Below are positions 8,491 to 16,961 of a stretch of 64,000 nt of DNA, one piece after another (position 1 is the stretch's first letter; each line of letters opens with the position of its first letter). The DNA comes from Bifidobacterium goeldii (GTDB lineage Bacteria; Actinomycetota; Actinomycetes; Actinomycetales; Bifidobacteriaceae). The notes under the pieces are model-generated. The model was given only the letters and a program-made list of their open reading frames with translations, was not told the origin of the DNA and did no database searches. Both the position numbers and the translations under genes were made by a program. The stretch is taken from NCBI RefSeq assembly GCF_003951095.1, contig NZ_QXGL01000002.1, positions 62,001 through 126,000 on the forward strand, written 5' to 3'.

Positions 8491-9375
8491 TCACGAGTAG
8501 CTGAACGTGCGCGGATCATGACCCGCACGCTTCGGACCGTCAAGCGCATCAATCGCCGCATGCTCTTCCAACGTGAGCGCAAAACCGAACAGGTCGAGAT
8601 TCTGCTTGAGACGCTCAGTGTGCACGGACTTCGGGATGATAATCGTACCGTTTTCAATATGCCAACGCAGGATTACCTGAGCCGGAGACACGTTGTGCGC
8701 GCTCGCAATCTTTGCGATTACACCGTCGCCAGCGTTGAGGTCAGCGCCGCGAGCCATTGGCGAGTATGCTTCGACAGCGATGCCATGCTCCTTGCAGAAG
8801 GCGACTACGTCACGCTGCTGCCAGGTCGGGTGCAATTCGATCTGGTTCACAGCCGGCCATTCACCGGTTTCTTGGTGCAAACGCTCCAAGTGTTCAGGCA
8901 GGAAGTTGCACACGCCGAGCGTCTTCACGCGGCCCTCATCGCGCAGCTTCACAAACGCCTTCCACGTATCAGCAGAACGCCAATCGAACGGCGTAGGCCA
9001 ATGAATCATGTACATATCGACATAGTCGAGCTGCAGCAAACCGATCTGACGGTCGAATGCTTCAAGCGCGGAATCATAACCCTGCTCGGAATCACGCAGC
9101 TTAGTGGTTACCCACAGCTTGCCGCGCTTTTGCTCAGTATTGAATCCGGATTCAGCGAACGCTCGGCCGAGACCACCCTCATTGTTGTAGCCAGCAGCGC
9201 CGTCGATGTGACGGTAGCCAATAGCTAGAGCTGTTTCTACGACTGGCGCCACGTCATCATCATCGATGCGCAGCACACCCAGGCCAACCTGGGGGATTCT
9301 ATTGCCGTCGTTCAGCTCAATCTGAGGCACGCTTGCAGCTGCGGCGGCCGCAGCAAGGTCGCTGGTCCCGATCAT
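8491..9375 (-). CDS. Aldo/keto reductase
   Basis: A 294-residue NADPH-dependent reductase of the AKR superfamily (AKR5-like, as in 2,5-diketo-D-gluconate reductases). The family tetrad is visible in order: Asp in GYRHIDGAA, Tyr in GYNNE, Lys in LWVTTKL and His in MIHWPTP. The C-terminal IPKSVHTERL cofactor motif is also present. The ATG at 9375 has AAAGGAG upstream; a start ten codons earlier lacks one. A run of Ala near the N-terminus is unusual but precedes the barrel. The gene stands alone between a terminator at 8378-8407 and the lacI terminator at 9509-9556. The substrate is unknown; a sugar or 2-oxo-aldehyde is typical. Confidence 0.88.
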   Translation of the reverse strand: MIGTSDLAAAAAAASVPQIELNDGNRIPQVGLGVLRIDDDDVAPVVETALAIGYRHIDGAAGYNNEGGLGRAFAESGFNTEQKRGKLWVTTKLRDSEQGYDSALEAFDRQIGLLQLDYVDMYMIHWPTPFDWRSADTWKAFVKLRDEGRVKTLGVCNFLPEHLERLHQETGEWPAVNQIELHPTWQQRDVVAFCKEHGIAVEAYSPMARGADLNAGDGVIAKIASAHNVSPAQVILRWHIENGTIIIPKSVHTERLKQNLDLFGFALTLEEHAAIDALDGPKRAGHDPRTFSYS

Positions 9376-9508
9376 ACTCGACTCCTTTATGCTTGGGTGT
9401 TCCATGCGTCCATGTTCGACATAGCTAATACGTCATCATATACGGTGCTGCGCTGTTGACGGTACCGCGCGCCACATCGTGCACACTTCATCTTCGTTTC
9501 TGGGCACC

Positions 9509-9556
9509 CCCGGGCATACGGCCACTATTAGCGTGCAAACCGACCGTATGCCCGGG
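9509..9556 (-). terminator. Terminator at the end of the GH42/lacI operon
   Basis: CCCGGGCATACGG (9509-9521) is perfectly complementary to CCGTATGCCCGGG (9544-9556), immediately after the stop of the minus-strand LacI gene. The stem sequence recurs at 16885-16896 in the pdxT terminator. Confidence 0.7.
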
Positions 9557-9559
9557 ATG

Positions 9560-10618
9560 TTAGCGCGTGCTGTCGCGTGCGATGACCTGCGATTCGGTGG
9601 TGATGAGCTCCGGCTCAGTGATCTCACCGCGAATACGGCCAAGAATGCGCTTGACCGCCATCGGAGCCGTCCAATCAAGTCGCGAATCCATCGTGGTAAG
9701 TGGAATCTGCAAGTATTGCGCTTCCTCACTGTTATCGAAGCCAATCACCTGCACTTGGCCAGGAATATCAATGCCGTGCGCGCGCATTGCCGTCAGCGCG
9801 CCGATAGCCAGCTGGTCGTTAAAGGCCACCACGCCATCAAACGGAACCCCTGTATCAATAAGCTGCTGAGCGGCACGCGCACCCGAGCCAATAGTCCATA
9901 CTTGCTCAACATTGCCCACCAAGCGCGGGTCAAGATGCTTACCGCGGCGGCGGCACTCTTCAATCACACCGCGCAAACGCAGCTGCGCGTTGCCTTCTAC
10001 AGCCCCTAACAGCGTCGCCTCATCGTATTTGCCACGCGCACCCACCACGGCAAGCGATGTAGCACCATGGTCAAAAAGGTAGCCGGCAGCCTTCGCAGCC
10101 GCGTCAACATCATCAGGGGTTACGTGATCAGCCTTGCCCCACGTGGTGCGCGCGCCTACTACGACTAGGGGAAAATCAGTCTCGAGATCTTCAGGGCTAA
10201 TGTCTTCCACCTCGCTCATCGAGAGGATCATGCCATCAGACACGGTGGAATTAAACTTTTCCAGCAGCGTGCGAGCACCTTTAGCAGAGCCTTCCGCGTA
10301 GGTAGTGACGTAAACGGAATAGTCGAATTGGCGCGCGGCGTCGATGACGCGATTGGCCAGTTCAGCTAAATAGGATGGCGTCAGCGAAGGGACAGCGAGC
10401 GTAATGAACCCGGTATGGTTACGGTTGAGATTGCGAGCAGCCACGTTAACGCGATAGTCAAGATCTTTGATGACCTGCTGTACTTTGGCGCGCGTCTCGT
10501 CGGTCATGCGACCGGATCCGTTAATCACGTTTGACGCGGTTTTGAGCGAAACACCAGCAGCCTGCGCTACATCACGCAGAGTAACGCGCTTTTTCGGCTC
10601 CGACTTGGTCTCGCTCAC
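9560..10618 (-). CDS. LacI-family transcriptional repressor, probably of the adjacent galactoside operon
   Basis: A 352-residue LacI/GalR regulator. The N-terminal helix-turn-helix reads VTLRDVAQAAGVSLKTASNV, followed by the hinge DYRVNVAARNLNR; the rest is a periplasmic-binding-protein-like sugar sensor. I take the GTG at 10618 as start because AAGGAGG lies just upstream; an upstream GTG would add seven residues. The gene is last in the row binding protein - permease - permease - GH42 - lacI, all minus strand. Two tandem palindromic operators overlap the operon promoter at 16683-16734. Directly upstream of this gene GCGATACACC occurs twice (10631-10657), resembling an operator half, so local autoregulation is possible. 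The effector is likely a galactoside (inference). Confidence 0.88.
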   Translation of the reverse strand: MSETKSEPKKRVTLRDVAQAAGVSLKTASNVINGSGRMTDETRAKVQQVIKDLDYRVNVAARNLNRNHTGFITLAVPSLTPSYLAELANRVIDAARQFDYSVYVTTYAEGSAKGARTLLEKFNSTVSDGMILSMSEVEDISPEDLETDFPLVVVGARTTWGKADHVTPDDVDAAAKAAGYLFDHGATSLAVVGARGKYDEATLLGAVEGNAQLRLRGVIEECRRRGKHLDPRLVGNVEQVWTIGSGARAAQQLIDTGVPFDGVVAFNDQLAIGALTAMRAHGIDIPGQVQVIGFDNSEEAQYLQIPLTTMDSRLDWTAPMAVKRILGRIRGEITEPELITTESQVIARDSTR

Positions 10619-10630
10619 GGCATCCTCCTT

Positions 10631-10657
10631 GCGATACACCCACCAACGCGATACACC
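10631..10657. promoter_or_regulatory. Duplicated operator-like half sites upstream of lacI
   Basis: GCGATACACC occurs at 10631-10640 and 10648-10657, separated by CACCAAC. The GATACACC part matches the left half of the second operator at 16709-16724. A binding role is inference. Confidence 0.35.
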
Positions 10658-10766
10658 AACGTCGCCATTCTACCCATTGGGTAGCGCGACGAGCCGATCA
10701 CAGCGCCAATATCAACGGCTGCCCAGCGTCTCAGTGTTTTCACGAGCCGGCCAGCCGTTCGTATGA

Positions 10767-12902
10767 CTATCGCATCGTTTTGGTCACGAGTACACCGTTG
10801 CGCGCCAACGCAAACGTGCCATCGGATGTGCGATCGCAACGGTATGTGATGATCGGCTCACCGACAACGTTTGCGAGCGCAATCGGCGCGCTAACTCTGT
10901 TGACATAGAAGTCGAATCGCATGCGACCGTCAGCTGATTCGCGCACAGTGTGCACAACGCTCGGGTTCGCCGTCTCAGTATGATTCATCACGTTCGCCAG
11001 TGACTCGAGCAACTGCGCAATGTCATGCCGCTCAAGATCGCATCCAACGTACACCGCCGTACCCGCACCATACGGGTGACTGGTTACAGCAGGCGTACCA
11101 TCCAACTCCCAGTCGGCAGCTGCAGCGCCTTGGTAGGAAGCTAGTACGGTCGTATGTGGCGCGATAGTGGTCACGTCGGTTTGCCACAAGCGAGTCATCG
11201 CACCATTAGACAGTGCGATGGCAGCCGGGTCATCGGCAGCTGCGCACGCATCGTCGTCGCTACCGTCACGCGCAACGCTCGACTCGTTCACAATATTGAA
11301 TTCTTCGCCGCGCACGCCGAGCATCTCTCGCAGCAAACCGCCGCCCGCACCCGGGTAGCCGCCGAGTCCAACATGGAAACAGTCATCAACCAAGCCGGTA
11401 GCGTATCCGATAATCACCGTGCCACCAGCCGCGGCAAAATCTGCGATACGGCGCACATCTGCGTCAGCGAGCACGATCACCGTAGGCAGTATGATCGTGT
11501 GATACGCAGACCAGTCGTAGGCCAGCGGTACTACGTCTGCGCGCATGCCAGCGTCCAACGCGGCACGATACCAGTCGCGCACATCATGCCAATGGTTGAG
11601 TTTGCTGCTTGGCAGCGTGCGACTGCGCGTAGCCCATTCGGATTCGGCGCTGAACAGAATCGCCGTATCACCGCGCTGCAGCACACTGCCTTGCATGCCA
11701 GCCTCGGACAGCTCATTCAGCGTCTTGCCAAGCTCACATACGCTGCGGAAAATCTTGGAATCCTCCCCCGCGTGCGGCACCATCGCGGAATGGAACGCTT
11801 CTGCACCAGAGGCAGACTGCCGCCATTGGAAAAAGTTGATCGCATCGGCGCCCATTGCCACGTGTGCCAACGCATCGCGCATGAGCTCGCCGTTGCGTTT
11901 GCGCGCGTTGAACGGCTTCCACTGCACTGCGGACGTGGAATGTTCCATCACATACCACGGTTTGCCGGCCGCCAGCGAATCCATTAATGCATCAGAGCAG
12001 AACAGTTCGTCCACGTGCGATTCGCCCTCATGGAAATAGTGGTCGTTGGAGACGAAATCCACTTCGTCAGCCCACTGCGCGTAATCCATCGTGCACTGGT
12101 CGGTGGAGACCATGAAGTTTGTAGTAAACGGCTTGTCGGGGCAGATTTGTGCGATTGCGTCACGTTCAGCACGGTAGAAATCGAGTAGCATATCGTTGCC
12201 GAAACGCTCAAAATCCAACTGTTGCGGCGGGTTGACCATAGCATCGCCGCCCATGTGGCGCGGTAGAAGCACCTCGTCGAACGAGTTCACCTGCTGCGAC
12301 CAAAACGCGGTACCCCAGGCTTTATTGAGCGCTTCGATCGTGCCGTATTTGCGCTCGCACCATGTGCGGAAGGCGGCGAGTGCGTCGTCGGAATAGTCGT
12401 AGCGATTGTTCCAACCGTACTCGTTGCCCATATGCCAAGCGGTGACGTATGGATTGTTTTTGTAATGCTGCGCGAGCTGACGGCACAGGGTGAGCGCGTA
12501 ATGCTTGAAGACTGCGCTAGTAGGGCGCCACGATTGGCGTGAACCAGCGTTGACAACGTGCCCATACCGGTCAATGGGGAGTACTTCGGGGTGCTGGTTA
12601 TAGAGCCAGATTGGCGCGGAGGCAGTGGCGGAGGCGAGGTCGACGGCGATGCCAGCGTTGCCAAGTTTGTCGATGACGTGATCGAGCCAGTCGAAAGTGA
12701 ATTCGCCTTCACGCGGCTCGATCTTGTCCCAGCTGAAGATGGCGAGGGCTACGGTGTTGACGTGCGCGCGCTGCATGAGGCGAATGTCGTCGTCGATGAC
12801 TTCTTCCGGCCATTGATCGGGATTGTAGTCGCCGCCGTACGCGATGCCGCGCCCGTCGGGCGTCAGCAGTGCCGGCCAGCGAAACGTTCTGCGTTCGGCC
12901 AT
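10767..12902 (-). CDS. GH42 beta-galactosidase
   Basis: A 711-residue cytoplasmic glycoside hydrolase of family 42. The YGGDYNPDQWP motif opens the catalytic barrel. Glu161 in WHMGNEYGW is the expected acid/base and Glu320 in WYVMEHSTSAVQW the expected nucleophile, both at positions usual for bifidobacterial GH42 enzymes. Trimerisation and C-terminal beta domains are present by length. It should release galactose from beta-galactosides (galacto-oligosaccharides, type-4 galactan fragments or lactose-like substrates) brought in by the ABC importer encoded just upstream. The ATG at 12902 follows GGAG; upstream in-frame starts would add 40 non-homologous residues. A 17-bp intercistronic hairpin precedes the gene. 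Confidence 0.93.
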   Translation of the reverse strand: MAERRTFRWPALLTPDGRGIAYGGDYNPDQWPEEVIDDDIRLMQRAHVNTVALAIFSWDKIEPREGEFTFDWLDHVIDKLGNAGIAVDLASATASAPIWLYNQHPEVLPIDRYGHVVNAGSRQSWRPTSAVFKHYALTLCRQLAQHYKNNPYVTAWHMGNEYGWNNRYDYSDDALAAFRTWCERKYGTIEALNKAWGTAFWSQQVNSFDEVLLPRHMGGDAMVNPPQQLDFERFGNDMLLDFYRAERDAIAQICPDKPFTTNFMVSTDQCTMDYAQWADEVDFVSNDHYFHEGESHVDELFCSDALMDSLAAGKPWYVMEHSTSAVQWKPFNARKRNGELMRDALAHVAMGADAINFFQWRQSASGAEAFHSAMVPHAGEDSKIFRSVCELGKTLNELSEAGMQGSVLQRGDTAILFSAESEWATRSRTLPSSKLNHWHDVRDWYRAALDAGMRADVVPLAYDWSAYHTIILPTVIVLADADVRRIADFAAAGGTVIIGYATGLVDDCFHVGLGGYPGAGGGLLREMLGVRGEEFNIVNESSVARDGSDDDACAAADDPAAIALSNGAMTRLWQTDVTTIAPHTTVLASYQGAAAADWELDGTPAVTSHPYGAGTAVYVGCDLERHDIAQLLESLANVMNHTETANPSVVHTVRESADGRMRFDFYVNRVSAPIALANVVGEPIITYRCDRTSDGTFALARNGVLVTKTMR

Positions 12903-12954
12903 GATGGCTCCTTTTTCAATTCCTTGTTCAATGCCGGATACGGCGTATGAGACT

Positions 12955-13023
12955 GTTGCTGGCGGATCGTGCCGGTTGGCGTTGCGCTTTGTGGCAAAGC
13001 TCCGATCACGATCCGCCAGCAAC
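12955..13023 (-). promoter_or_regulatory. Long intercistronic hairpin between permease and GH42 genes
   Basis: GTTGCTGGCGGATCGTG (12955-12971) and CACGATCCGCCAGCAAC (13007-13023) are a perfect 17-bp inverted repeat with a 35-nt loop and no U-run. It may stabilise the upstream message or reduce read-through into GH42. Confidence 0.6.
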
Positions 13024-13064
13024 GAGTGTATGTGGGGTGCTGTGATTTGGTGAAACCGTGAGGA

Positions 13065-14042
13065 TTATTCCTTGACGGCGCCAGCGGCGAGACCGGACTG
13101 CCAGTACTTTTGCAAGCACAGGAACGCGATCACCAACGGGATAATCGTAATCAAAGAACCAGTGATTACGAGGTTCTGGATGGCTTGGCCGCCAGCGGTG
13201 CTGGCTTGATCCTTCCACTGGTTCAAACCAATCGTCAACGGATACCAGTCGGCATCTTTCAACATGATCAACGGCAGGAAGTAGTTATTCCACGTCGCCA
13301 CGATAGTAAACAATGCGGTCGTAACAATACCGGGCGCGAGCAGCGGCAGCGAGATCTGGAAAAAGGTGCGCATTTCGCCGGCACCGTCAACGCGCGCAGC
13401 TTCGAGTAGTTCATCTGGCACGGCCTGATCGGAGAAGATCCACATCAAGTACAAGCCGAACGTTGAGACCAGGCTTGGGATAATCATGGCCCATGGCGTG
13501 TTCGTGAGCCCCAGTTTCGCGAACAACAAAAACTGCGGAACAGCCAACGCGATGCCTGGCACTGAGATTGCGCCGATGATGATCGCGAACACGAGCTTTC
13601 GGCCTGGGAAGCGGAACTTCGCGAGAGCGTAGCCGCCCATAATCGACAGTAAGGTTGCACCGCCAGCGCCAATCACCACGTATAGCAGCGTGTTGAGCAG
13701 CCAGCGCGCGAAGATACCGTCCTGATAGGTGAAGACAGTGACGATATTGTCCCACAGGGCGAAGCTGCGGCCGAAGCCCATACCGAATGTGGAGGTGAAA
13801 TCAGCCTGTGTTTTCGTCGCGTTGATCATCAGATATACGAACGGGAACAGGCAGTATACGGCGAACAGAGCGCAGACGAAGGTGAGCAGCTTCGAGCGGC
13901 GCGGATTGTTGACGTTGGCGAAGCCAGCTTTTTCAGCACGCTTGCGCTCGGCTTTTTCGTCGAGTTCGACGCGCTTTTGACGTGCTTTTTCAGCGCGCTT
14001 AGCGGCTTTTTCTTGCTCTTTTAGCGACATGCTTTCACTCAT
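13065..14042 (-). CDS. ABC sugar transporter permease (MalG-like)
   Basis: A 325-residue inner-membrane permease of the carbohydrate CUT1 family. The N-terminal 50 residues are highly charged and lysine-rich (KEQEKAAKRAEKARQKR), probably cytoplasmic. Six helices follow. The EAA loop EAARVDGAGEMRTFFQISLP, which contacts the ATPase, is intact. The ATG at 14042 is preceded by GAAGGAGCG. It pairs with the permease gene at 14140 and the binding protein at 15283. No ATPase gene lies in the operon, so a shared MsiK-like ATPase encoded elsewhere is expected, as is usual for bifidobacterial sugar importers. Confidence 0.9.
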   Translation of the reverse strand: MSESMSLKEQEKAAKRAEKARQKRVELDEKAERKRAEKAGFANVNNPRRSKLLTFVCALFAVYCLFPFVYLMINATKTQADFTSTFGMGFGRSFALWDNIVTVFTYQDGIFARWLLNTLLYVVIGAGGATLLSIMGGYALAKFRFPGRKLVFAIIIGAISVPGIALAVPQFLLFAKLGLTNTPWAMIIPSLVSTFGLYLMWIFSDQAVPDELLEAARVDGAGEMRTFFQISLPLLAPGIVTTALFTIVATWNNYFLPLIMLKDADWYPLTIGLNQWKDQASTAGGQAIQNLVITGSLITIIPLVIAFLCLQKYWQSGLAAGAVKE

Positions 14043-14139
14043 CACGCACGCTCCTTCGCGATTTTGGCTGACGACATCGTCAGCACGAACGATTTCAATT
14101 GTTGCGATTTCACTACGTCCGAAACCAGTATTCGGCAGA

Positions 14140-15081
14140 TCACTTCATCTGCTCCTTCATACTGTTCAACTGCACCGCATACGCGATCGCCATCGTGATC
14201 ACAGCCATCACAATCGCCAGTGCTGCCGCATAATTACTCTGGTTACCAGTGAAACTCAGGTTATACGCATACATATTCGGCGTGTAATACGTCGTAATCG
14301 CATTACCCGGCACCATATTCTGCAAAATCGAAGGCTCATTAAACAACTGGAACGAACCAATAATCGAGAAGATCACCGTAATCGCCAACGAACCACGCAA
14401 CTCAGGCAACTTAATCGACTTGACAATCTGCCACTCAGACGCACCATCAATCGAAGCAGCCTCATACAAAGAATGCGGAATCGTAGACAACGAGGAGTAG
14501 AAGATCAACATGTTATAACCCGTAAACTCCCACGTCACAATATTGCCAATACTGGCCAACAAGACGCTCGGAGCCAACACGTCAATATTCGTACCCAACA
14601 AGTCATTCAGGCTTCCAACCAGACCGTACTTCGCGCCATACACGAAACCCCAAATCATGGTCGACACCACAGCAGGCACCGCATACGGCAAAAACGTACT
14701 AATACGGAAAAACTTCGTACCATGAAGCTTCATCGAATCCAACGCCAACGCCATCAAAGCAGCCAGGCACAACATAATCGGCACCTGAACAATCGTAAAC
14801 AACGCGACCCTAACCACACTGCTCCAGAACTGCGTATCGCCAAACAAACGCGCATAATTCGCGAGCCCCACGAATACCGTGCCACCAATCATCTTCTTCT
14901 GAAAGAAACTGATATAGATCGCATACACAATCGGCACGATAAACACGAACACAAACACAACCGCAAACGGCCACATAAACTTCCAACCACGCCAATCAGC
15001 ACGATGCCGATTCACACGCGCAGAAGACGACTGCAGGGCGGCGCCTTGACCCACTGACGAAGTCGCTGACGACTGAGACAT
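14140..15081 (-). CDS. ABC sugar transporter permease (MalF-like)
   Basis: A 313-residue CUT1-family permease with about six membrane helices after a polar 40-residue N-terminus. The EAA loop reads EAASIDGASEWQIVKSIKLP. The ATG at 15081 has AAGGAGTGAC upstream; an upstream in-frame start would add 16 residues without a site. The gene lies 97 nt before the MalG-like gene, and a terminator-like hairpin separates it from the binding-protein gene. It forms a heterodimeric channel with the 13065 product for the galactoside importer. Codons here favour AAC, ATC and CAC more than in neighbours, but frame and domains are clear. Confidence 0.9.
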   Translation of the reverse strand: MSQSSATSSVGQGAALQSSSARVNRHRADWRGWKFMWPFAVVFVFVFIVPIVYAIYISFFQKKMIGGTVFVGLANYARLFGDTQFWSSVVRVALFTIVQVPIMLCLAALMALALDSMKLHGTKFFRISTFLPYAVPAVVSTMIWGFVYGAKYGLVGSLNDLLGTNIDVLAPSVLLASIGNIVTWEFTGYNMLIFYSSLSTIPHSLYEAASIDGASEWQIVKSIKLPELRGSLAITVIFSIIGSFQLFNEPSILQNMVPGNAITTYYTPNMYAYNLSFTGNQSNYAAALAIVMAVITMAIAYAVQLNSMKEQMK

Positions 15082-15170
15082 AATGTCACTCCTTGGTATA
15101 CGTTGCGCCGCGTATCTGCGCGCCGCCACAATCCTTGACGTTCCCGCGTTCTTTCGCGGGCATGAAAAAA

Positions 15171-15195
15171 CGGGGACGCCGCACAGGGCGCCCCC
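15171..15195 (-). terminator. Partial terminator between binding-protein and permease genes
   Basis: On the minus strand CGGGGGCGCC pairs with GGCGTCCCCG (one imperfect pair) and is followed by six T residues. Placed after the first gene of an operon, it probably makes the binding protein more abundant than the permeases. Confidence 0.75.
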
Positions 15196-15282
15196 GCCCT
15201 AGTTACATTGCGGCCGGGTGAAGGAGAGGTAAGACCGGCCGCATGCTCGTTATCCATGACGCTGGTTTTCCAGCGCCAAGCG

Positions 15283-16617
15283 TCACTTCACCGTGACGTT
15301 ATAGCCCTGCTGCTTGCCGTAATCGCCCAGCAGCTTGGCGTAGTTGGCCATAGCTTCCTTGAGGGTGATCTTGCCCTGGTAGGCCGGAGCGATCGCGTCA
15401 CCGTACTGGGACTGTGCGTACGGGTTGTACGGCAGGTACTGGAACTTGGTCACAGGCAGGTTCGCAGCCTCGCACAGCACCTTGTTGACCTGCTGGCCGC
15501 CGAAGTACTCGTTTTCAGCGCTCTGGAAGTCAGAATCATTCAGGATCTTCTTCAGGGACGGGAAGGTGCCGTTGTCGGCCATAACCTGCGCGCCGTCACC
15601 GTGGGTGAGGAACTCGAGGAACTTGTAAGCTGCAGCCTTGTTCTTCGACTGCTCGGGGATGGCCAGTGCGGAGCCACCGTCTTCAGCAGAAACCTGATCG
15701 CCTTCGCTCCACTGCGGCAGAGGAGCAACGCGCCAGTTGCCCTTCTGATCAGGAGCGCCAGATTCAAGGTTCGTAGGCATCCAACCGCCGATGATCAGCG
15801 AAGCAGTGGTGCCGTCGTTCAGCGAGCGGTTCCAATCGTCGGACCAGTTGGCGATATTGGTGTTGACCAAGCCTTCGTCGATGAGCTTCTGCTGGAAGTC
15901 GATGTACTTCTGCATGCCCGCATCCTCGGTCATGTTGATGGTGATGTTCTCGCCATCGACCTTCCACGGGTTGGCGCCGGCCTGCCATGCTTGTGCGGTG
16001 AACGGCTGGTAGGCGTTGGCATCGCCGGAGTTGTTGGTGATGTAGTAGTTGTCACCGAGGGCGTGAATCTTCTTGGCGGCCTCGTAGTAGTCGTCCCACG
16101 TCTTGATGGATTCGCCGTCCACACCGGCCTTGTCGAAGATGGCCTTGTTGTAGAAGAAGACTTCCGGGCCGGAATCAATCGGCAGCGCGTACGGCTTGCC
16201 GCCATACTGCAGCTTGTTCCACGGGCCGGCGGCGAAGTCGGACTCGTATTTGTCGGCACCGAACTGCGAGAGGTCGATGAGGCTGCCGTCGACGGCGAAC
16301 TGCGTGACGGTCGGGTCTTCGAGCATCACGACGTCAGGAGCGCCCTTGCCGGCGGAGATGGCGTTTTGCAGAGCGGTGGCGGTATCAGCGGCGGTACCGG
16401 TGCTGTTGTACTTGACGGTGATACCGGGGTTGGCTTTCTCGAAGGCGGCGATGGTCTCCTTGATGCCGTTGCCCCAGCCCCAGAATACGATCTCGCCCTT
16501 GGCGTTGTCGGTATCCGTATCAGCCGAGGAGCCGTTGCTGCCGGAACCGCAGGCGGCCAGACCGACGAGGGTTGCCACGGCTGCCGTTGCCGCGATGACC
16601 TTCTTGACGTTGCGCAT
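15283..16617 (-). CDS. Extracellular sugar-binding lipoprotein of the galactoside ABC importer
   Basis: A 444-residue solute-binding protein of family 1 (MalE-like). The signal peptide MRNVKKVIAATAAVATLVG ends in the lipobox LAAC with Cys23 as the lipidated residue, followed by a Gly/Ser/Asp linker. The mature part has the usual two-lobe pattern, with a GEIVFWGWGNG opening and many aromatic residues for sugar stacking. The ATG at 16617 follows AAAAAGGAGACAG. It is the first gene of the operon, directly behind the promoter with two operators at 16683-16734. The ligand is probably a beta-galactoside oligosaccharide, judged from the GH42 gene downstream. Confidence 0.92.
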   Translation of the reverse strand: MRNVKKVIAATAAVATLVGLAACGSGSNGSSADTDTDNAKGEIVFWGWGNGIKETIAAFEKANPGITVKYNSTGTAADTATALQNAISAGKGAPDVVMLEDPTVTQFAVDGSLIDLSQFGADKYESDFAAGPWNKLQYGGKPYALPIDSGPEVFFYNKAIFDKAGVDGESIKTWDDYYEAAKKIHALGDNYYITNNSGDANAYQPFTAQAWQAGANPWKVDGENITINMTEDAGMQKYIDFQQKLIDEGLVNTNIANWSDDWNRSLNDGTTASLIIGGWMPTNLESGAPDQKGNWRVAPLPQWSEGDQVSAEDGGSALAIPEQSKNKAAAYKFLEFLTHGDGAQVMADNGTFPSLKKILNDSDFQSAENEYFGGQQVNKVLCEAANLPVTKFQYLPYNPYAQSQYGDAIAPAYQGKITLKEAMANYAKLLGDYGKQQGYNVTVK

Positions 16618-16682
16618 TTCTGTCTCCTTTTTGCTTGGCGAAGTCCGTTCTCCGTCAGGCACCTTCCTTGGGTGTTTTGTTT

Positions 16683-16734
16683 GGTACACCCGTGTACCAT
16701 GCCTCTATGATACACCGATGTACCACTTTGTCAA
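16683..16734 (-). promoter_or_regulatory. Promoter of the galactoside operon with two overlapping LacI-type operators
   Basis: On the minus strand TTGACA (16729-16734) and TATCAT (16707-16712) are separated by 16 bases, a good sigma-70-like promoter. GGTACACCCGTGTACC (16683-16698) is a palindrome with two centre bases and lies just past the -10 box. GATACACCGATGTACC (16709-16724) is an imperfect copy filling the spacer between -35 and -10. The layout predicts direct repression by the LacI protein encoded at the operon end. Confidence 0.75.
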
Positions 16735-16880
16735 AACGCGAGACACACCGCAAAAATAGCGGATTAGCATAAACCCTGAAATCTCTCCCGGGCATAATGC
16801 CACTTCAGCACCCCAAAGTGACCGTAAGCCCGGGGAAACCCAACCTACTTCCGGGCCTACTGCCGTTTCAAGGCATAACA

Positions 16881-16929
16881 AAGGCCGTATGCCCGGCTTG
16901 CATCATCAAACAAGCAGGCATACGGCCTT
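16881..16929 (-). terminator. Terminator of pdxT
   Basis: AAGGCCGTATGCC (16881-16893) pairs perfectly with GGCATACGGCCTT (16917-16929). It is T-rich on the minus-strand exit side (TTTGTT). It lies 30 bases after the pdxT stop. Confidence 0.8.
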
Positions 16930-16961
16930 AACTGCATTATGGGTTGCCCCACCTCGAAGGG

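Larger units (their letters stand above)
16618..16961. other. Intergenic region: promoter, operators and hairpins
   Basis: This 344-base gap holds the operon promoter at 16683-16734, a second weak hairpin (CCCGGGC near 16789 with GCCCGGG near 16832) and the pdxT terminator at 16881-16929. No gene was recognised. Confidence 0.6.

Noticed and set aside
15208-16710. A 500-codon plus-strand open frame opposite the sugar-binding protein
   Set aside because: Antisense shadow; the minus-strand protein has a lipobox and family pattern.
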